DNA from: Bacteroidales bacterium UBA5429
GTDB lineage: Bacteria; Bacteroidota; Bacteroidia; Bacteroidales; WCHB1-69
Direction of reading: 5' to 3'
Length of the DNA: 64,000 bases
NCBI GenBank assembly: GCA_002427605.1
Contig: DIRT01000029.1
Location: 44,976 to 108,975 of the forward strand
Shown here: one piece after another, positions 46,555-56,700 of the stretch
How positions within the stretch are numbered: the stretch's first letter is position 1
How the letters are laid out: every line of letters begins with the position of its first letter
Program-made: the position numbers and the translations under genes
Notes under the pieces: model-generated
What the model was told of the DNA's origin: nothing
Databases searched by the model: none
What the model saw: only the letters and a program-made list of their open reading frames with translations

Positions 46555-47517
46555 ATGACTATAAATTTAATAAAGAGGTATATTTGGTTGATCGATACCA
46601 TTAATCAAGCTGGTTTTGAAGGAATTACGTTTAAGGAAATAACAAATAGGTGGCAACGCCAATATTCCCTTTCGGGAGGGGAGGATTATAAGTGGCGTAC
46701 CTTCATGAACCATAAGAGTGATATTTCGGAACTATTTGGCATTAAGATTGCTTGCCGGAAGAGTACCAATAGCTATTATATTGCTGACCGTGAAGATCTG
46801 AAGAAAGTTTCAGGTATAAAGCATTGGATGTTAGAAGCTTTGTCGTTGAGCAATCTGCTTAATGAGAGTATGCAGCTTAAAAATCGTATCATCTTAGAGG
46901 AAAACCCTTCGGGACGTGAACTGCTTCCCATCATATTTGAAGCTATGCGTGATAGTAAAATGTTGACTTTCAATTATAAACCATTTTGGGTTGAGGATGA
47001 CTATGTTGCTCCCCACTACAATGTGGAACCCTATGCCGTCAAATTGTTCAAACGCCGTTGGTATCTATTGGCAAAGTATGGCGAATCACCACTAAAGATT
47101 TATGCTTTGGATCGTATTTCCGAACTGGATATCGAGTTTGAGAGTTTTACTTTACCTGAAGATTTTGATGCAGAGGAGTTTTTTAGCACCTGTTTTGGAA
47201 TTATTGTCAGCGATGAAGAACCGGAACACATAGAGATCAAAGTGGACGATTTTCAGGCTAATTATTTGCGTACGTTACCATTGCATCATTCCCAAAAAGA
47301 GATAGAACGCACAGATCAATACACAATATTCAGATTTTTCCTTCGTCCAACGTTTGACTTTATACAAGAGTTGCTATCCCTTGGGAATACAACAGAAATA
47401 TTATTTCCTGCTCATTTACGTGCAGAAATTGCGCATATCGGCAAAACAATGGCGAAATTGAATGGGAAGAAAAAAAAAACAATAAAGTCGAAAGTCGAAA
47501 GTCGAAAGGCGGAATGA
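46555..47517 (+). CDS. WYL-domain transcriptional regulator
   Basis: A 320-residue protein. Residues about 1-75 form a helical, probably winged-helix DNA-binding region. The WYL domain (about 130-210) has RDSKMLTFNYKPFWV, VEPYAVKLFKRRWYLLAKY and IYALDRI; a WCX-type C-terminal part follows (about 225-305, ending LSLGNTTEILFPAHLRAEI). WYL proteins bind nucleic acid or nucleotide ligands and often control phage-defence genes. The target here is probably the divergent FtsZ-like gene and itself. The last residues (IKSKVESRKAE and stop) are encoded by an AAAGTCG heptamer array, so the natural C-terminus was altered by the repeat. Confidence 0.85.
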   Translation: MTINLIKRYIWLIDTINQAGFEGITFKEITNRWQRQYSLSGGEDYKWRTFMNHKSDISELFGIKIACRKSTNSYYIADREDLKKVSGIKHWMLEALSLSNLLNESMQLKNRIILEENPSGRELLPIIFEAMRDSKMLTFNYKPFWVEDDYVAPHYNVEPYAVKLFKRRWYLLAKYGESPLKIYALDRISELDIEFESFTLPEDFDAEEFFSTCFGIIVSDEEPEHIEIKVDDFQANYLRTLPLHHSQKEIERTDQYTIFRFFLRPTFDFIQELLSLGNTTEILFPAHLRAEIAHIGKTMAKLNGKKKKTIKSKVESRKAE

Positions 47518-47943
47518 ATTCAATTACGAATTACGAATTACGAGGTCGTAAATTAAATTGAACATGGTGTAGGGATAGGTCGCGACCTGTCACAGGATAA
47601 ATAAAACATTGAACGTGGCTGTAGAGACGCAATGCTTTGCGTCTCTAAGACAATATGCACATTACCAGATACATCACCATAAAACGATCCATTCATTCCA
47701 AAATCCGAAATCGTTCCGAGTGGGGAAACGGAATAACTAAATAGGGAAGAATATCCTGCCCCCCATTTATTTAAAATACCAAATAAGAAGTATGAAATTA
47801 GAAATATTGATATTGCTGTAAAGACGCAATGCTTTGCGTCTCTAAAATAATACGTGATTCCTAAAGTTGGAAGGCGAAATAAAACAATTACACCTTGAAG
47901 TTAAAAAATCCGAAATCCGAAATCCGAAATCCGAAATTTCATT
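47484..47943. repeat. Repeat island 5 (overlaps WYL 3' end and reaches kamD promoter)
   Basis: In order: AAAGTCG and GGCGGAA heptamers (47484-47515, coding), AATTACG heptamers (47521-47542), GGTCGCGACC palindrome (47577-47588), GAGACGCAA hairpin (47623-47646), TCCGAAA units (47697-47712), inverted G6CAG copy (about 47713-47800), a second GACGCAA hairpin (47822-47841) and five TCCGAAA units (47906-47938). No gene is present between the WYL stop and kamD. Confidence 0.85.
47520..47775 (+). repeat. Composite repeat, copy 1 (inverted copy at 58030-58281)
   Basis: About 250 bp, nearly identical over about 190 bp to the reverse complement of 58075-58281, including unique linkers such as GTCGTAAATTAAATTGAACA and ATGCACATTACCA between the palindromes. 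Confidence 0.88.
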
Positions 47944-47944
47944 G

Positions 47945-47952
47945 TATCTTTG
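47945..47952 (+). promoter_or_regulatory. TAtcTTTG promoter box for kamD
   Basis: Exact -7 box followed by CAGATTGTT, 43 bp before the start. The TCCGAAA array ends 6 bp upstream, so it occupies the -33 region. Confidence 0.7.
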
Positions 47953-47995
47953 CAGATTGTTTTTGAATTCATAACACGATAATAGATTTTAAGAT

Positions 47996-49552
47996 ATGAG
48001 AAAGAGTAAATTAGGTCTGGATTTTGATAAAGTGGACAAAGCAAAAGGGTTTGCGAAACAGATTGCAGATGGTGTTCAACAATTTGTGAATAAACATACG
48101 ACTGTTGCGGTGGAGAGAACATTGTGTCGTTTGTTGGGTATCGATGGGGTTGATGTTCATGATGTGCCGCTGCCTAATGTGGTTGTGAATCAGATCCAGG
48201 AGGCCGGATTGCTTTCTCAAGGAGTGGTTTATTATCTCGGTAATGCGATATTGGAAACCGGGTTAAAACCTCAGAAAATCGCTGAAAAGATTGCCAATGG
48301 GGAGCTGGATATTACTCGTTTGCCGATCCATTCCAATGAAGAGATTCATAAAGCAATTGCGCCTTATGTGGATCAAACTATGGAGCGCATTAACCGCAAT
48401 GTGGCTCGCAGAAATCAATATTTAAAAGAGATCGGTGAAGGTCCAAAGCCTTACATATACGTTATTGTTGCAACCGGTAATATTTTTGAGGATGTGGTTC
48501 AGGCGCAAGCTGCTGCCAGACAAGGTGCGGATATTATTGCAGTAATCAGAACTACAGGACAAAGTTTGCTCGACTATGTGCCTTATGGTGCTACTACTGA
48601 AGGATTTGGAGGGACTTATGCAACGCAGGAGAACTTCAAAATTATGCGTAAAGCGTTGGATGAAGTAGGTGAGGAGGTGGGTCGTTATATCCGTTTGTGC
48701 AACTACTGCTCCGGCTTGTGTATGCCTGAAATCGCCGCTATGGGAGCGTTGGAACGCTTGGATGTGATGCTGAATGACGCGCTTTATGGAATCCTGTTTA
48801 GAGATATTAATCCTCAAAGAACTTTGGTTGACCAGTTTTTCTCCAGAGTCATCAATGGTTATGCCGGTGTGATTATCAATACCGGGGAGGATAACTACCT
48901 TACTACTGCGGATGCATTTGAAGAAGCACATACCGTACTGGCTTCCGACCTGATCAATGAGCAGTTGGCTCTGCTTGCCGGTATTCCGGAAGAACAAATG
49001 GGTTTGGGACACGCTTTTGAGATGGATCCCGAAATGAAGAACGGATTCTTGTATGAATTGGCACAAGCACAAATGACCCGCGAAATTTTCCCTAATGCTC
49101 CTCTGAAATATATGCCTCCAACCAAGTTTATGACCGGAAATGTTTTTAAAGGACATATCCAGGATGCACTCTTTAATATGATCTCAATCTGGACCGGACA
49201 AGGGTTGCAACTGTTGGGTATGATGACTGAAGCGATCCATACTCCTTTCATGTCTGACCGTTATTTGGCGATTGAAAATGCCAGATACATATTCAATAAT
49301 ATGAGAGATTTGGGTGATGAAGTGACCTTTAAAGAGGGAGGAATCATCAGTGAAAGAGCTAAATTGGTTTTGGATAATGCGTATAATCTACTTGAAGCAA
49401 TGGCTGAAGAGGGGTTATTTGACACCCTTGAGAAGGGCTTATTTGCAGGAATTAAACGTTCCAAAGTGGGAGGAAAAGGATTGGCAGGAGTAAGTCAGAT
49501 TAATGAGAAATTCTACTTTAATCCGTTTATTCCTCGTATGCTTCAAAAGTAG
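47996..49552 (+). CDS. kamD: D-lysine 5,6-aminomutase alpha subunit
   Basis: A 518-residue protein, full length for KamD. Recognised by long segments such as EEIHKAIAPYVDQTMERINR, YVPYGATTEGFGGTYATQEN, RLCNYCSGLCMPEIAAMGA and NPFIPRMLQK. The alpha subunit is a TIM barrel that binds PLP and substrate; the beta subunit (KamE) supplies the B12 domain and the lysine that holds PLP. The enzyme acts in anaerobic lysine fermentation. No kamE, kamA or other fermentation gene is in the window. It has its own promoter and overlaps the convergent MATE gene by 26 bp. Confidence 0.92.
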   Translation: MRKSKLGLDFDKVDKAKGFAKQIADGVQQFVNKHTTVAVERTLCRLLGIDGVDVHDVPLPNVVVNQIQEAGLLSQGVVYYLGNAILETGLKPQKIAEKIANGELDITRLPIHSNEEIHKAIAPYVDQTMERINRNVARRNQYLKEIGEGPKPYIYVIVATGNIFEDVVQAQAAARQGADIIAVIRTTGQSLLDYVPYGATTEGFGGTYATQENFKIMRKALDEVGEEVGRYIRLCNYCSGLCMPEIAAMGALERLDVMLNDALYGILFRDINPQRTLVDQFFSRVINGYAGVIINTGEDNYLTTADAFEEAHTVLASDLINEQLALLAGIPEEQMGLGHAFEMDPEMKNGFLYELAQAQMTREIFPNAPLKYMPPTKFMTGNVFKGHIQDALFNMISIWTGQGLQLLGMMTEAIHTPFMSDRYLAIENARYIFNNMRDLGDEVTFKEGGIISERAKLVLDNAYNLLEAMAEEGLFDTLEKGLFAGIKRSKVGGKGLAGVSQINEKFYFNPFIPRMLQK

Positions 49553-50885
49553 GTTCCGGCTTCCAGCTCTGTTTATCGTACCATTTGTAAATGATCAAAA
49601 TGTACATCAGTAGTGCGAAAAGTGATGAGATGGGTTCGCTGTACCATACTCCGTTGACACTCCATAAAGGAGGAAGAATCAATAAGAAGGGGAGCAGGAC
49701 TATGATCTGACGAAACATTGCCAGAAAAATCGATACGCGTGCTTTACCAATGGCGAGAAAGAATTGAGAGGTAACCAATTGAAATCCTACTAAAGGAAAG
49801 GCCAAAAAGTAGATTCTTATTCCATTGGCTGTGATATCAATCAAATCTTTATCTGTGGTGAATGCCTGAGCAATCATGTGCGGGTAGAGTAATGCTACAA
49901 CCCACGCTACAATTCCTACAATGGTAGCCCACTTGACAGTCAATTTATAGGTATCCCACATTCTTTGGTATTGCTTAGCTCCGTAGTTGTATCCCACAAT
50001 GGGTTGCATTCCCTGGGCAAATCCGAAGATGATCATGGTCACCAGTCCCCCTAAACTATTGATAATTCCGGCAGCTCCAATGGCAAAGTCGCCGCCATAT
50101 TGTTTGAGTTGCCGATTGATCACCGCTATGACAATAAACGCGAATATGTGAACTAAAAAGGGAGACATTCCGATAGAGAAGATTTTTGCAATAATCTTTC
50201 TGGAGAGTTTAAAGCCATTTTTAGCATAATGCACTGTGTGTTTGGATGACAGAAAATGGTAGAAGAGCATATTCAGTCCGATAAACTGCGATAAAACGGT
50301 CGCCAGTGCGGCACCTCGGATTCCCCAATGTAGTACAAATATAAAAAAGGGAGCCAAAATAAGATTGCAAATCACAGAGACGATCATGCCGAGCATAGCT
50401 TTGGATGGATAACCGGAAGCACGCATGATATTGTACAATCCGTAAAATAGATTTCCTAAAACATTCCCGATCAGGATAACCTGCATAAAATCGCGGGCGT
50501 AGGGAAGGGTTAACTCACTGGCACCGAACGCGATCAATATGGGATCCAGGAAAATAAAGGCAAGAATTGAAAAGGTACCCCCAAAGATAAAAAAGAGCAA
50601 GGTGGCATTCCCTAATGTCTTGTTAGCCAGATTGTAACGTCTTTCTCCCAAACGAATTGAGATAATGGCAGAAGCACCGGCACCAATAAGCGTACTAAGT
50701 GCAATGGCAATGTTCATCAAGGGAAGCGTCAATGCCAAGCCGGAAATAGCGTAAGGACCAACTCCTTGTCCAATAAAAATACGGTCGATAATGTTGTATA
50801 ATGATGTAGACGTAGAAGCGACAATCGCAGGAATGGAATATTTCCAAAAAAGAGACTTGATCGATTCCGTTTTTAACTTGCTCAT
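49527..50885 (-). CDS. MATE-family efflux transporter
   Basis: A 452-residue protein from ATG 50885 with about 12 membrane segments. The start SLFWKYSIPAIVASTSTSLY and the IDRIFIGQGVGPYAISGLAL segment are typical of DinF/NorM-like MATE proteins, which export cationic drugs using Na+ or H+. A longer in-frame extension to 51002 reads through AT-rich DNA and is unlikely. Tail-to-tail overlap with kamD. Confidence 0.9.
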   Translation of the reverse strand: MSKLKTESIKSLFWKYSIPAIVASTSTSLYNIIDRIFIGQGVGPYAISGLALTLPLMNIAIALSTLIGAGASAIISIRLGERRYNLANKTLGNATLLFFIFGGTFSILAFIFLDPILIAFGASELTLPYARDFMQVILIGNVLGNLFYGLYNIMRASGYPSKAMLGMIVSVICNLILAPFFIFVLHWGIRGAALATVLSQFIGLNMLFYHFLSSKHTVHYAKNGFKLSRKIIAKIFSIGMSPFLVHIFAFIVIAVINRQLKQYGGDFAIGAAGIINSLGGLVTMIIFGFAQGMQPIVGYNYGAKQYQRMWDTYKLTVKWATIVGIVAWVVALLYPHMIAQAFTTDKDLIDITANGIRIYFLAFPLVGFQLVTSQFFLAIGKARVSIFLAMFRQIIVLLPFLLILPPLWSVNGVWYSEPISSLFALLMYILIIYKWYDKQSWKPEPTFEAYEE

Positions 50886-51036
50886 ATAATGATTGTTAGA
50901 ATGTTTTAGTTCAATAAATTGAGAACCAGCGAAATTATGAAAAAAATCCGAAATTATTTTGATTTTTGATTTTGTAATCTTCCGACAAGCGAACGAATCC
51001 AATATTAGAACCCCAAAATGTATTCAATGCCGTTTC

Positions 51037-51085
51037 TGTAGAGACGTTGCATGCAACGTCTCTACAATCTGCCAACGTCTCTACG
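51037..51085. repeat. 30 bp perfect palindrome of the GTAGAGACG family
   Basis: 51037-51066 is a perfect palindrome with arm TGTAGAGACGTTGCA. A partial arm, AACGTCTCTACGA, repeats at 51073-51085. Related shorter hairpins occur at 47623, 47822 and 58151. It lies about 60 bp before the flippase promoter. Confidence 0.9.
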
Positions 51086-51124
51086 ATATGGAAATAGATT
51101 TTCCAAAAATCAGAAATAAAATTA

Positions 51125-51132
51125 TACCTTTG
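51125..51132 (+). promoter_or_regulatory. TAccTTTG promoter box for the flippase operon
   Basis: Exact -7 box followed by CAAACTGAA, 58 bp before the flippase start. Confidence 0.65.
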
Positions 51133-51190
51133 CAAACTGAATTAATTTCAAATAATTTGTTCAAAAAAAACGCAATCCGAAATCTAATCG

Positions 51191-52543
51191 ATGTTCAGCA
51201 ATATTGTTTCCACGTTTTTCTCCCGAATCTTGACCATCCTGGTGATGCTTTTTGTCATGATTTTCAATTCCAATCAGTTTGGAGCAGAAGGGGTGGGGTC
51301 AATCAGTTTGATTATATTGAATGTTACTATCATTCAGCTTATTGCGACTTTTATCGGCGGAACAACGTTGGTTTATTTGATACCGCGGAGAGATCCTAAA
51401 CTGTTATTGAAACTGAGTTTCTATTGGGCGCTATTGGCTAATTTATTGGGTGTAACTATTTTACATCTCGCAGGGATGATCCCTGAAGGTTATACTGTTT
51501 TGTTGTTCTTTATGGCACTTTCAGTTACCTTTTTTACAATCAATCTGTCCGTTTTGCAAGCTTACGAGAAGATCAAAGCACTGAATGTTTTTCAAGTGAT
51601 GCAATCGTTGATTTTAATTGCTATGATGGGCGTTTTGCTCTTCTTTTATCGTTACCGGCACTACTCTCTTTCGATAGATATCTATATTTATGCCTATTTT
51701 TTCTCCTATCTTGTACTTTTTTTAATCTCTTTCCGTCTTGTTTTGCGTCTCCTTCGTAAACCAACTCAAATAACTGTAAATCAACCTATTGATACTGAAA
51801 ATCAACCTTCATTAACTTTTTGGGAGCAACTAAAAGAGATGGCTCAACTGGGTTTTTGGGTTCAGATTGCAAACTTGACTCAATTGTTTAATTATCGCTT
51901 AAGTTATTATCTGATAGAGTTTTATGTGGGGAGAAAACCATTAGGAGTTTACGATATGGGAACCAAGATCTCTGAGGCGATCTGGGTGCTTCCCAAAAGT
52001 TTATCTTTAGTGCAATATGCTCGTCTCTCCAACACTGACGATAACCAATATGCTCAAAAAATCACCTCTATTTTGGCTAAAATTTCTACTTTATTCACCT
52101 TTGTTGCACTCTGTATACTGTTAATTTTACCTTCCTCGCTCTTTGTCGCCATTTTTGGTCCTGATTTCGGGGAAGTCAAGAAGGTGATCTTTGTTTTAGC
52201 ACCCGGAATCTTATCCATCTCATTTTTAACGATTATTTCTCACTATTTTGCTGCACAGGGATTGTATCGTATCAATGCAATCTCTTCATTGATAGGACTT
52301 TGTATTACTGTACTGGGTGGTTTTATTTTCATCCCTCTCATGGCTCATTACGGAACATTGCATGCTATTTTAACCGCCGGAGTGGTTACTTCTGTCTCTT
52401 ATCTAAGCAGCCTGATCTTCTCTCTAATCATATTTTATCAACGGAATAGAGCCTTACGTTCTGTTTTTATGATTAAACGGGAAGATTTCACTATCTTTGC
52501 TACGGAAATCAAACAAATTCTGATCTTAAAAAGAAAACGCTAA
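51191..52543 (+). CDS. Polysaccharide flippase (MOP superfamily, Wzx-like)
   Basis: A 450-residue integral membrane protein with about 12-14 segments. It opens with IVSTFFSRILTILVMLF and GAEGVGSISLIIL, typical of oligosaccharide flippases. It probably moves lipid-linked glycans across the inner membrane. A glycosyltransferase gene follows after 2 bp, which supports a surface glycan role. Confidence 0.85.
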   Translation: MFSNIVSTFFSRILTILVMLFVMIFNSNQFGAEGVGSISLIILNVTIIQLIATFIGGTTLVYLIPRRDPKLLLKLSFYWALLANLLGVTILHLAGMIPEGYTVLLFFMALSVTFFTINLSVLQAYEKIKALNVFQVMQSLILIAMMGVLLFFYRYRHYSLSIDIYIYAYFFSYLVLFLISFRLVLRLLRKPTQITVNQPIDTENQPSLTFWEQLKEMAQLGFWVQIANLTQLFNYRLSYYLIEFYVGRKPLGVYDMGTKISEAIWVLPKSLSLVQYARLSNTDDNQYAQKITSILAKISTLFTFVALCILLILPSSLFVAIFGPDFGEVKKVIFVLAPGILSISFLTIISHYFAAQGLYRINAISSLIGLCITVLGGFIFIPLMAHYGTLHAILTAGVVTSVSYLSSLIFSLIIFYQRNRALRSVFMIKREDFTIFATEIKQILILKRKR

Positions 52544-52545
52544 CG

Positions 52546-53715
52546 ATGTTTGTATTGCATATTCCTTCGTGGTATCCTGATGATAGTAAGCCTTTTACGG
52601 GTAATTTCATCGAACGCCACATTGAAGCTATTGCTCTGAAAATGCCTTCTGTGACCCTAAAAGTGGTAGAAACCAACCAACGAACTGTGACCCGAACAGT
52701 GGAGGAGGTTTCTCCCAATAACAAGGTTTGTACTTACTATGTGACAAGAAAACGCTCTTTATTGGGACGTTTATTTAATAAATTTTTATTTGGATATTAT
52801 TATATTAGGGGGGGACAATTCATCGAGCAGCAGTTCGGGAAACCCTCTCTCTTACATCTTCATGTCGCTTTTCCGAGAGGGAGTGTGGCAGTACAGTTCA
52901 AGAAAAAGTGGAAAGTTCCGCTATTGCTCACCGAACATTGGAGCGGATATCATGCGCGGAATTATCCTTTATTGCCTTTGAAGGTTAAAAAGGAGCTACA
53001 CAAAACTTGGTCACATATTGATGGGATTACTACTGTTTCTGAATATCTGCTCAATGAAATCCAAGAGCGCTTCCCGGTTTCTCAAAGTGCGATTATTTAT
53101 AATGTTGTGGATCATCACTTGTTTCAACCCCAACCCGTTTCCTTCCCCCCAATTAAACTTATTCATATATCCACATTAGATGAGGATGCTAAGAATTTTC
53201 AAGGGATTTTAGAGGCTGTTTGGGAAATGAGAAAAAAACGTAACGACTTTGTACTCAATGTAGTCAGTGAATTTATTAAACCTCAATATGAGCAGTGGGT
53301 TGTCGACCATCAGCTGAGTGATACAGTCCATTTTTTAGGCAGTAAATCCTCCGAAGAGGTAGCAGAGTTGCTGGCACAACACCACTTTTTGATACTCTAT
53401 TCCAACTATGAAAATCAGCCTTGTGTAATCAGTGAGGCGTTTTCTTGTGGTAAACCGGTGTTGAGTAGTAACGTGGGTGGTATTCCTGAAATTATTTCTC
53501 CCGATCGGGGTGTTATTATCGCACCACAAAAAACAGAACTCTTAATTGCTGCTTTAGAGCAGTTTATGGACAATTTTGACAGATATAATGCGGAAAATAT
53601 AAGAGAATATGCAATAAATCATTTCTCAAAAGAGGTGATTGCTGAAAAATTTTGGCAATTTTATCAAAAATTTACTATATTTTCGCATCGCGATAAAAAA
53701 TGTAGAACTCAATAA
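52546..53715 (+). CDS. Glycosyltransferase family 4
   Basis: A 389-residue GT-B enzyme. The N-terminal half has HIPSWYPDDSKPFTGNFIERH and the C-terminal half carries the family E-x7-E region in SNYENQPCVISEAFSCGKPV, which binds the nucleotide sugar. Donor and acceptor cannot be told. It lies between the flippase and the glycogen fusion, 15 bp before the latter. Confidence 0.88.
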   Translation: MFVLHIPSWYPDDSKPFTGNFIERHIEAIALKMPSVTLKVVETNQRTVTRTVEEVSPNNKVCTYYVTRKRSLLGRLFNKFLFGYYYIRGGQFIEQQFGKPSLLHLHVAFPRGSVAVQFKKKWKVPLLLTEHWSGYHARNYPLLPLKVKKELHKTWSHIDGITTVSEYLLNEIQERFPVSQSAIIYNVVDHHLFQPQPVSFPPIKLIHISTLDEDAKNFQGILEAVWEMRKKRNDFVLNVVSEFIKPQYEQWVVDHQLSDTVHFLGSKSSEEVAELLAQHHFLILYSNYENQPCVISEAFSCGKPVLSSNVGGIPEIISPDRGVIIAPQKTELLIAALEQFMDNFDRYNAENIREYAINHFSKEVIAEKFWQFYQKFTIFSHRDKKCRTQ

Positions 53716-53730
53716 AGAAAAAAGAACTCT

Positions 53731-56700
53731 ATGAAAAATAAACCGAACTATCTATTTGAAACCAGCTGGGAAGTTTGTAATAAAGTAGGTGGAATTTACA
53801 CCGTTTTGTCAACAAAAGTGAGCACTGCTGTTGAATATTTTCATGATCAATATATCTGTATAGGTCCCGATTTGCCAAGGGAAAACAATCCTGATTTCGT
53901 GGAGGATCCTAATCTTTTCAAACGTTGGAAAGAGGAGGCAATCAAAGAGGGGCTCAAGATCCGTATTGGTCGCTGGAATGTTCCCGGGAATCCCGTTGTG
54001 TTCTTGGTTGACTTCACACCCTACTTTTCTAAAAAAGATGATATATTTACCTCTTTTTGGTTAGATTTTAAATTAGACTCTATATCCGGACAATGGGATT
54101 ATATTGAACCTGCTCTGTTTGGGTATAGTGCGGGAAAGGTGATCGAAAGTTTTTACAACTACTACTGTAATGCTCAAGATCATATTTTGGCTCATTTCCA
54201 CGAGTGGATGACCGGAACCGGAATTTTATATCTCAAAAAACAAACTCCGCAAATTGGAACCATTTTTACTACTCACGCCACTGCGTTAGGTCGCTCTATA
54301 GCAGGAAATCTATTACCACTGTACGATAATATCGAGCAGTACAGTCCGATAGATATGGCACGAAATTTCAACATTCAATCGAAATTTTCATTAGAGTACC
54401 TCTCTGCAACAGAATCAGACGTATTTACAACGGTAAGTGAAATTACCAATGTAGAGTGCCGTCATTTCTTCGATAAACCCGTGGATGTTGTTACAATCAA
54501 TGGTTTTGAGAACAGTTTTGTACCTGAAGGAGAAGAGTACGCACAAAAAAGAGCTGCTGCAAGAGCAAAAATCTTACAAATTGTTTCTGCTTTAACGCAA
54601 CAAGAGATTAGTAAAGATGCTCTATTGGTGATCAATAGCGGTAGATATGAGTTTAAAAACAAGGGAATTGACCTTTTTATTGATGCTGTGGCTCAACTTA
54701 AAAAATCCAATTTGGATAGGGAAGTAGTGGCTTGTATTGCCGTTCCGGCAGGCTGTCGCGCTCCCAAATTAGAATTGTTGGAAGGTCAGCACTTTGTAGA
54801 ACCCTCTCGTCATGTTTCTGAATATACTACCCACTACTTAGCCGATTTAAACAATGATCCTATTGTGAATCACTTGAAGAAAAATGAGTTGTTCAACAGT
54901 GCAGATTCAAAGGTTAAAGTATTGTTTGTACCGGTTTACCTGGATGGTCAAGATCAGATTTTTAATCTTAATTATTACGACTTTTTAATCGGATTTGATC
55001 TTTCAGTTTTTCCATCATACTATGAACCATGGGGTTACACTCCGTTGGAAAGTATTGCGTTTGGAATTCCAACCGTAACCACTACTTTGGCAGGTTTTGG
55101 AAGATGGATTAAAGAGAATTTTACTCAGCATCAAGGAGTTACTGTTGTTGAACGAACTGATACCAACGATACTGAAGTAGTTAATGCCATCGCTGAAGCG
55201 TTATTGGAACACAGTACTCATACTCCTAAAGTGCAAAGCTATTTGAAGAAAGAAGTGCAGCAGATTGCCCAAAAAGCATTGTGGGAAGAGTTATACGATA
55301 ACTATTTAGAAGCTTATGATAAAGCGATTCAAGCGACTACATCCAGATATGAGTTGTATCACAAAAAAGTCTCTCAAATCAACTTATTTACAGAAATAAG
55401 TCAACCTCATGAGCCTTCATGGACTCACATTACAGTTAAATCCAAATTAACTCTTAATCTGAAACCGCTTGAAGAGATTGCACAAAACTTGTGGTGGAGT
55501 TGGAATATTGAATCCAGAGAACTGTTTGAAGAGATTGCAGGAAAAGAGTTGTGGGATGATTGTGGAGAAAATCCGATCAGTGCACTGCAAAGATTATCCT
55601 ACGAAAGAATTCAGCAATTTGACCAAAATGAAGCTTATTTAGAAAAAGTACAACGAGTATATCGCTGTTTTCAAGAGTATATTCATGCTCCCAGAACAAG
55701 AAAAGAGGGTAAAATAGCCTTTTTTAGCATGGAGTTTGGAATCAGTAACGAGTTGAAAATCTTTTCCGGTGGATTAGGCATGTTGGCAGGTGATTATCTG
55801 AAAGAAGCGAGTGATTCTCATGTCGATATGGTTGGAGTAGGGTTGTTGTACCGCTACGGTTATTTTACACAACAGATTGGTCATCAAGGAGATCAGATTA
55901 ATTTATATCCTCCTCAAAGTTATTCTAAACTGCCTATCACTCCATTTAGAAATGAGGATGAATCCTGGAAGATGCTTACTATTCCTTTGCCCGGTAGAAC
56001 ACTCTATGTTAGAATTTGGAAAGCTATGGTGGGAAGAGTACCACTCTATTTGATGGATACGGACTTCAATGACAATATTCCTGAAGATAGAGCTATTACT
56101 TCCAGTTTGTATGGTGGAAATCTGGAAATTCGCCTAAAACAGGAGATCCTTCTCGGCATTGGTGGTGTTCGTTTCTTACGTGAAATTGGCGAAGATCCGG
56201 TATTGTATCACATGAATGAGGGACATGCCGCATTTTTGGGAATTGAGCGTCTCTCTGCTGAAATGAAGTACAATTACCGCACTTTTAAACAAGCTTTGGA
56301 GTTGGTTAGAGCTTCAACCCTCTTTACAACACATACGCCCGTTCCTGCAGGTCATGATAAGTTTTCAGAGGATATGATCCGTGTTTATCTGTCCAATTAT
56401 CCTCAGTATTTGAATATCTCCTGGGAAGCCTTTATGGGACTGGGACGCGTTCATGTTGAGGATCAAAACGAGAAGTTCTCAATGAGTATATTGGCTTGTA
56501 AGTTGGCACAGGAAATCAATGGCGTGAGCCGGATTCATGGTCGCGTATCTCGTGAAATGTTTGCCAATCTCTACGAAGGACATTATCCCAATGAACTGCA
56601 TATCGGCTATGTGACTAACGGAGTCCATTATCCAACCTGGACACATAAAAAGTGGCAACATTATCATAATCAGCTGTTTGGAAAAGATTTTGCTGAAAAT

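Noticed and set aside
47901..48122. ORF with ISDFGFRI-like peptides
   Set aside because: Translation of TTCGGAT heptamers and the reverse strand of kamD; such peptides are artefacts of 7 bp repeats.
48422..49156. 244-residue minus-strand ORF
   Set aside because: Antisense to kamD, whose conserved protein sequence explains the region.
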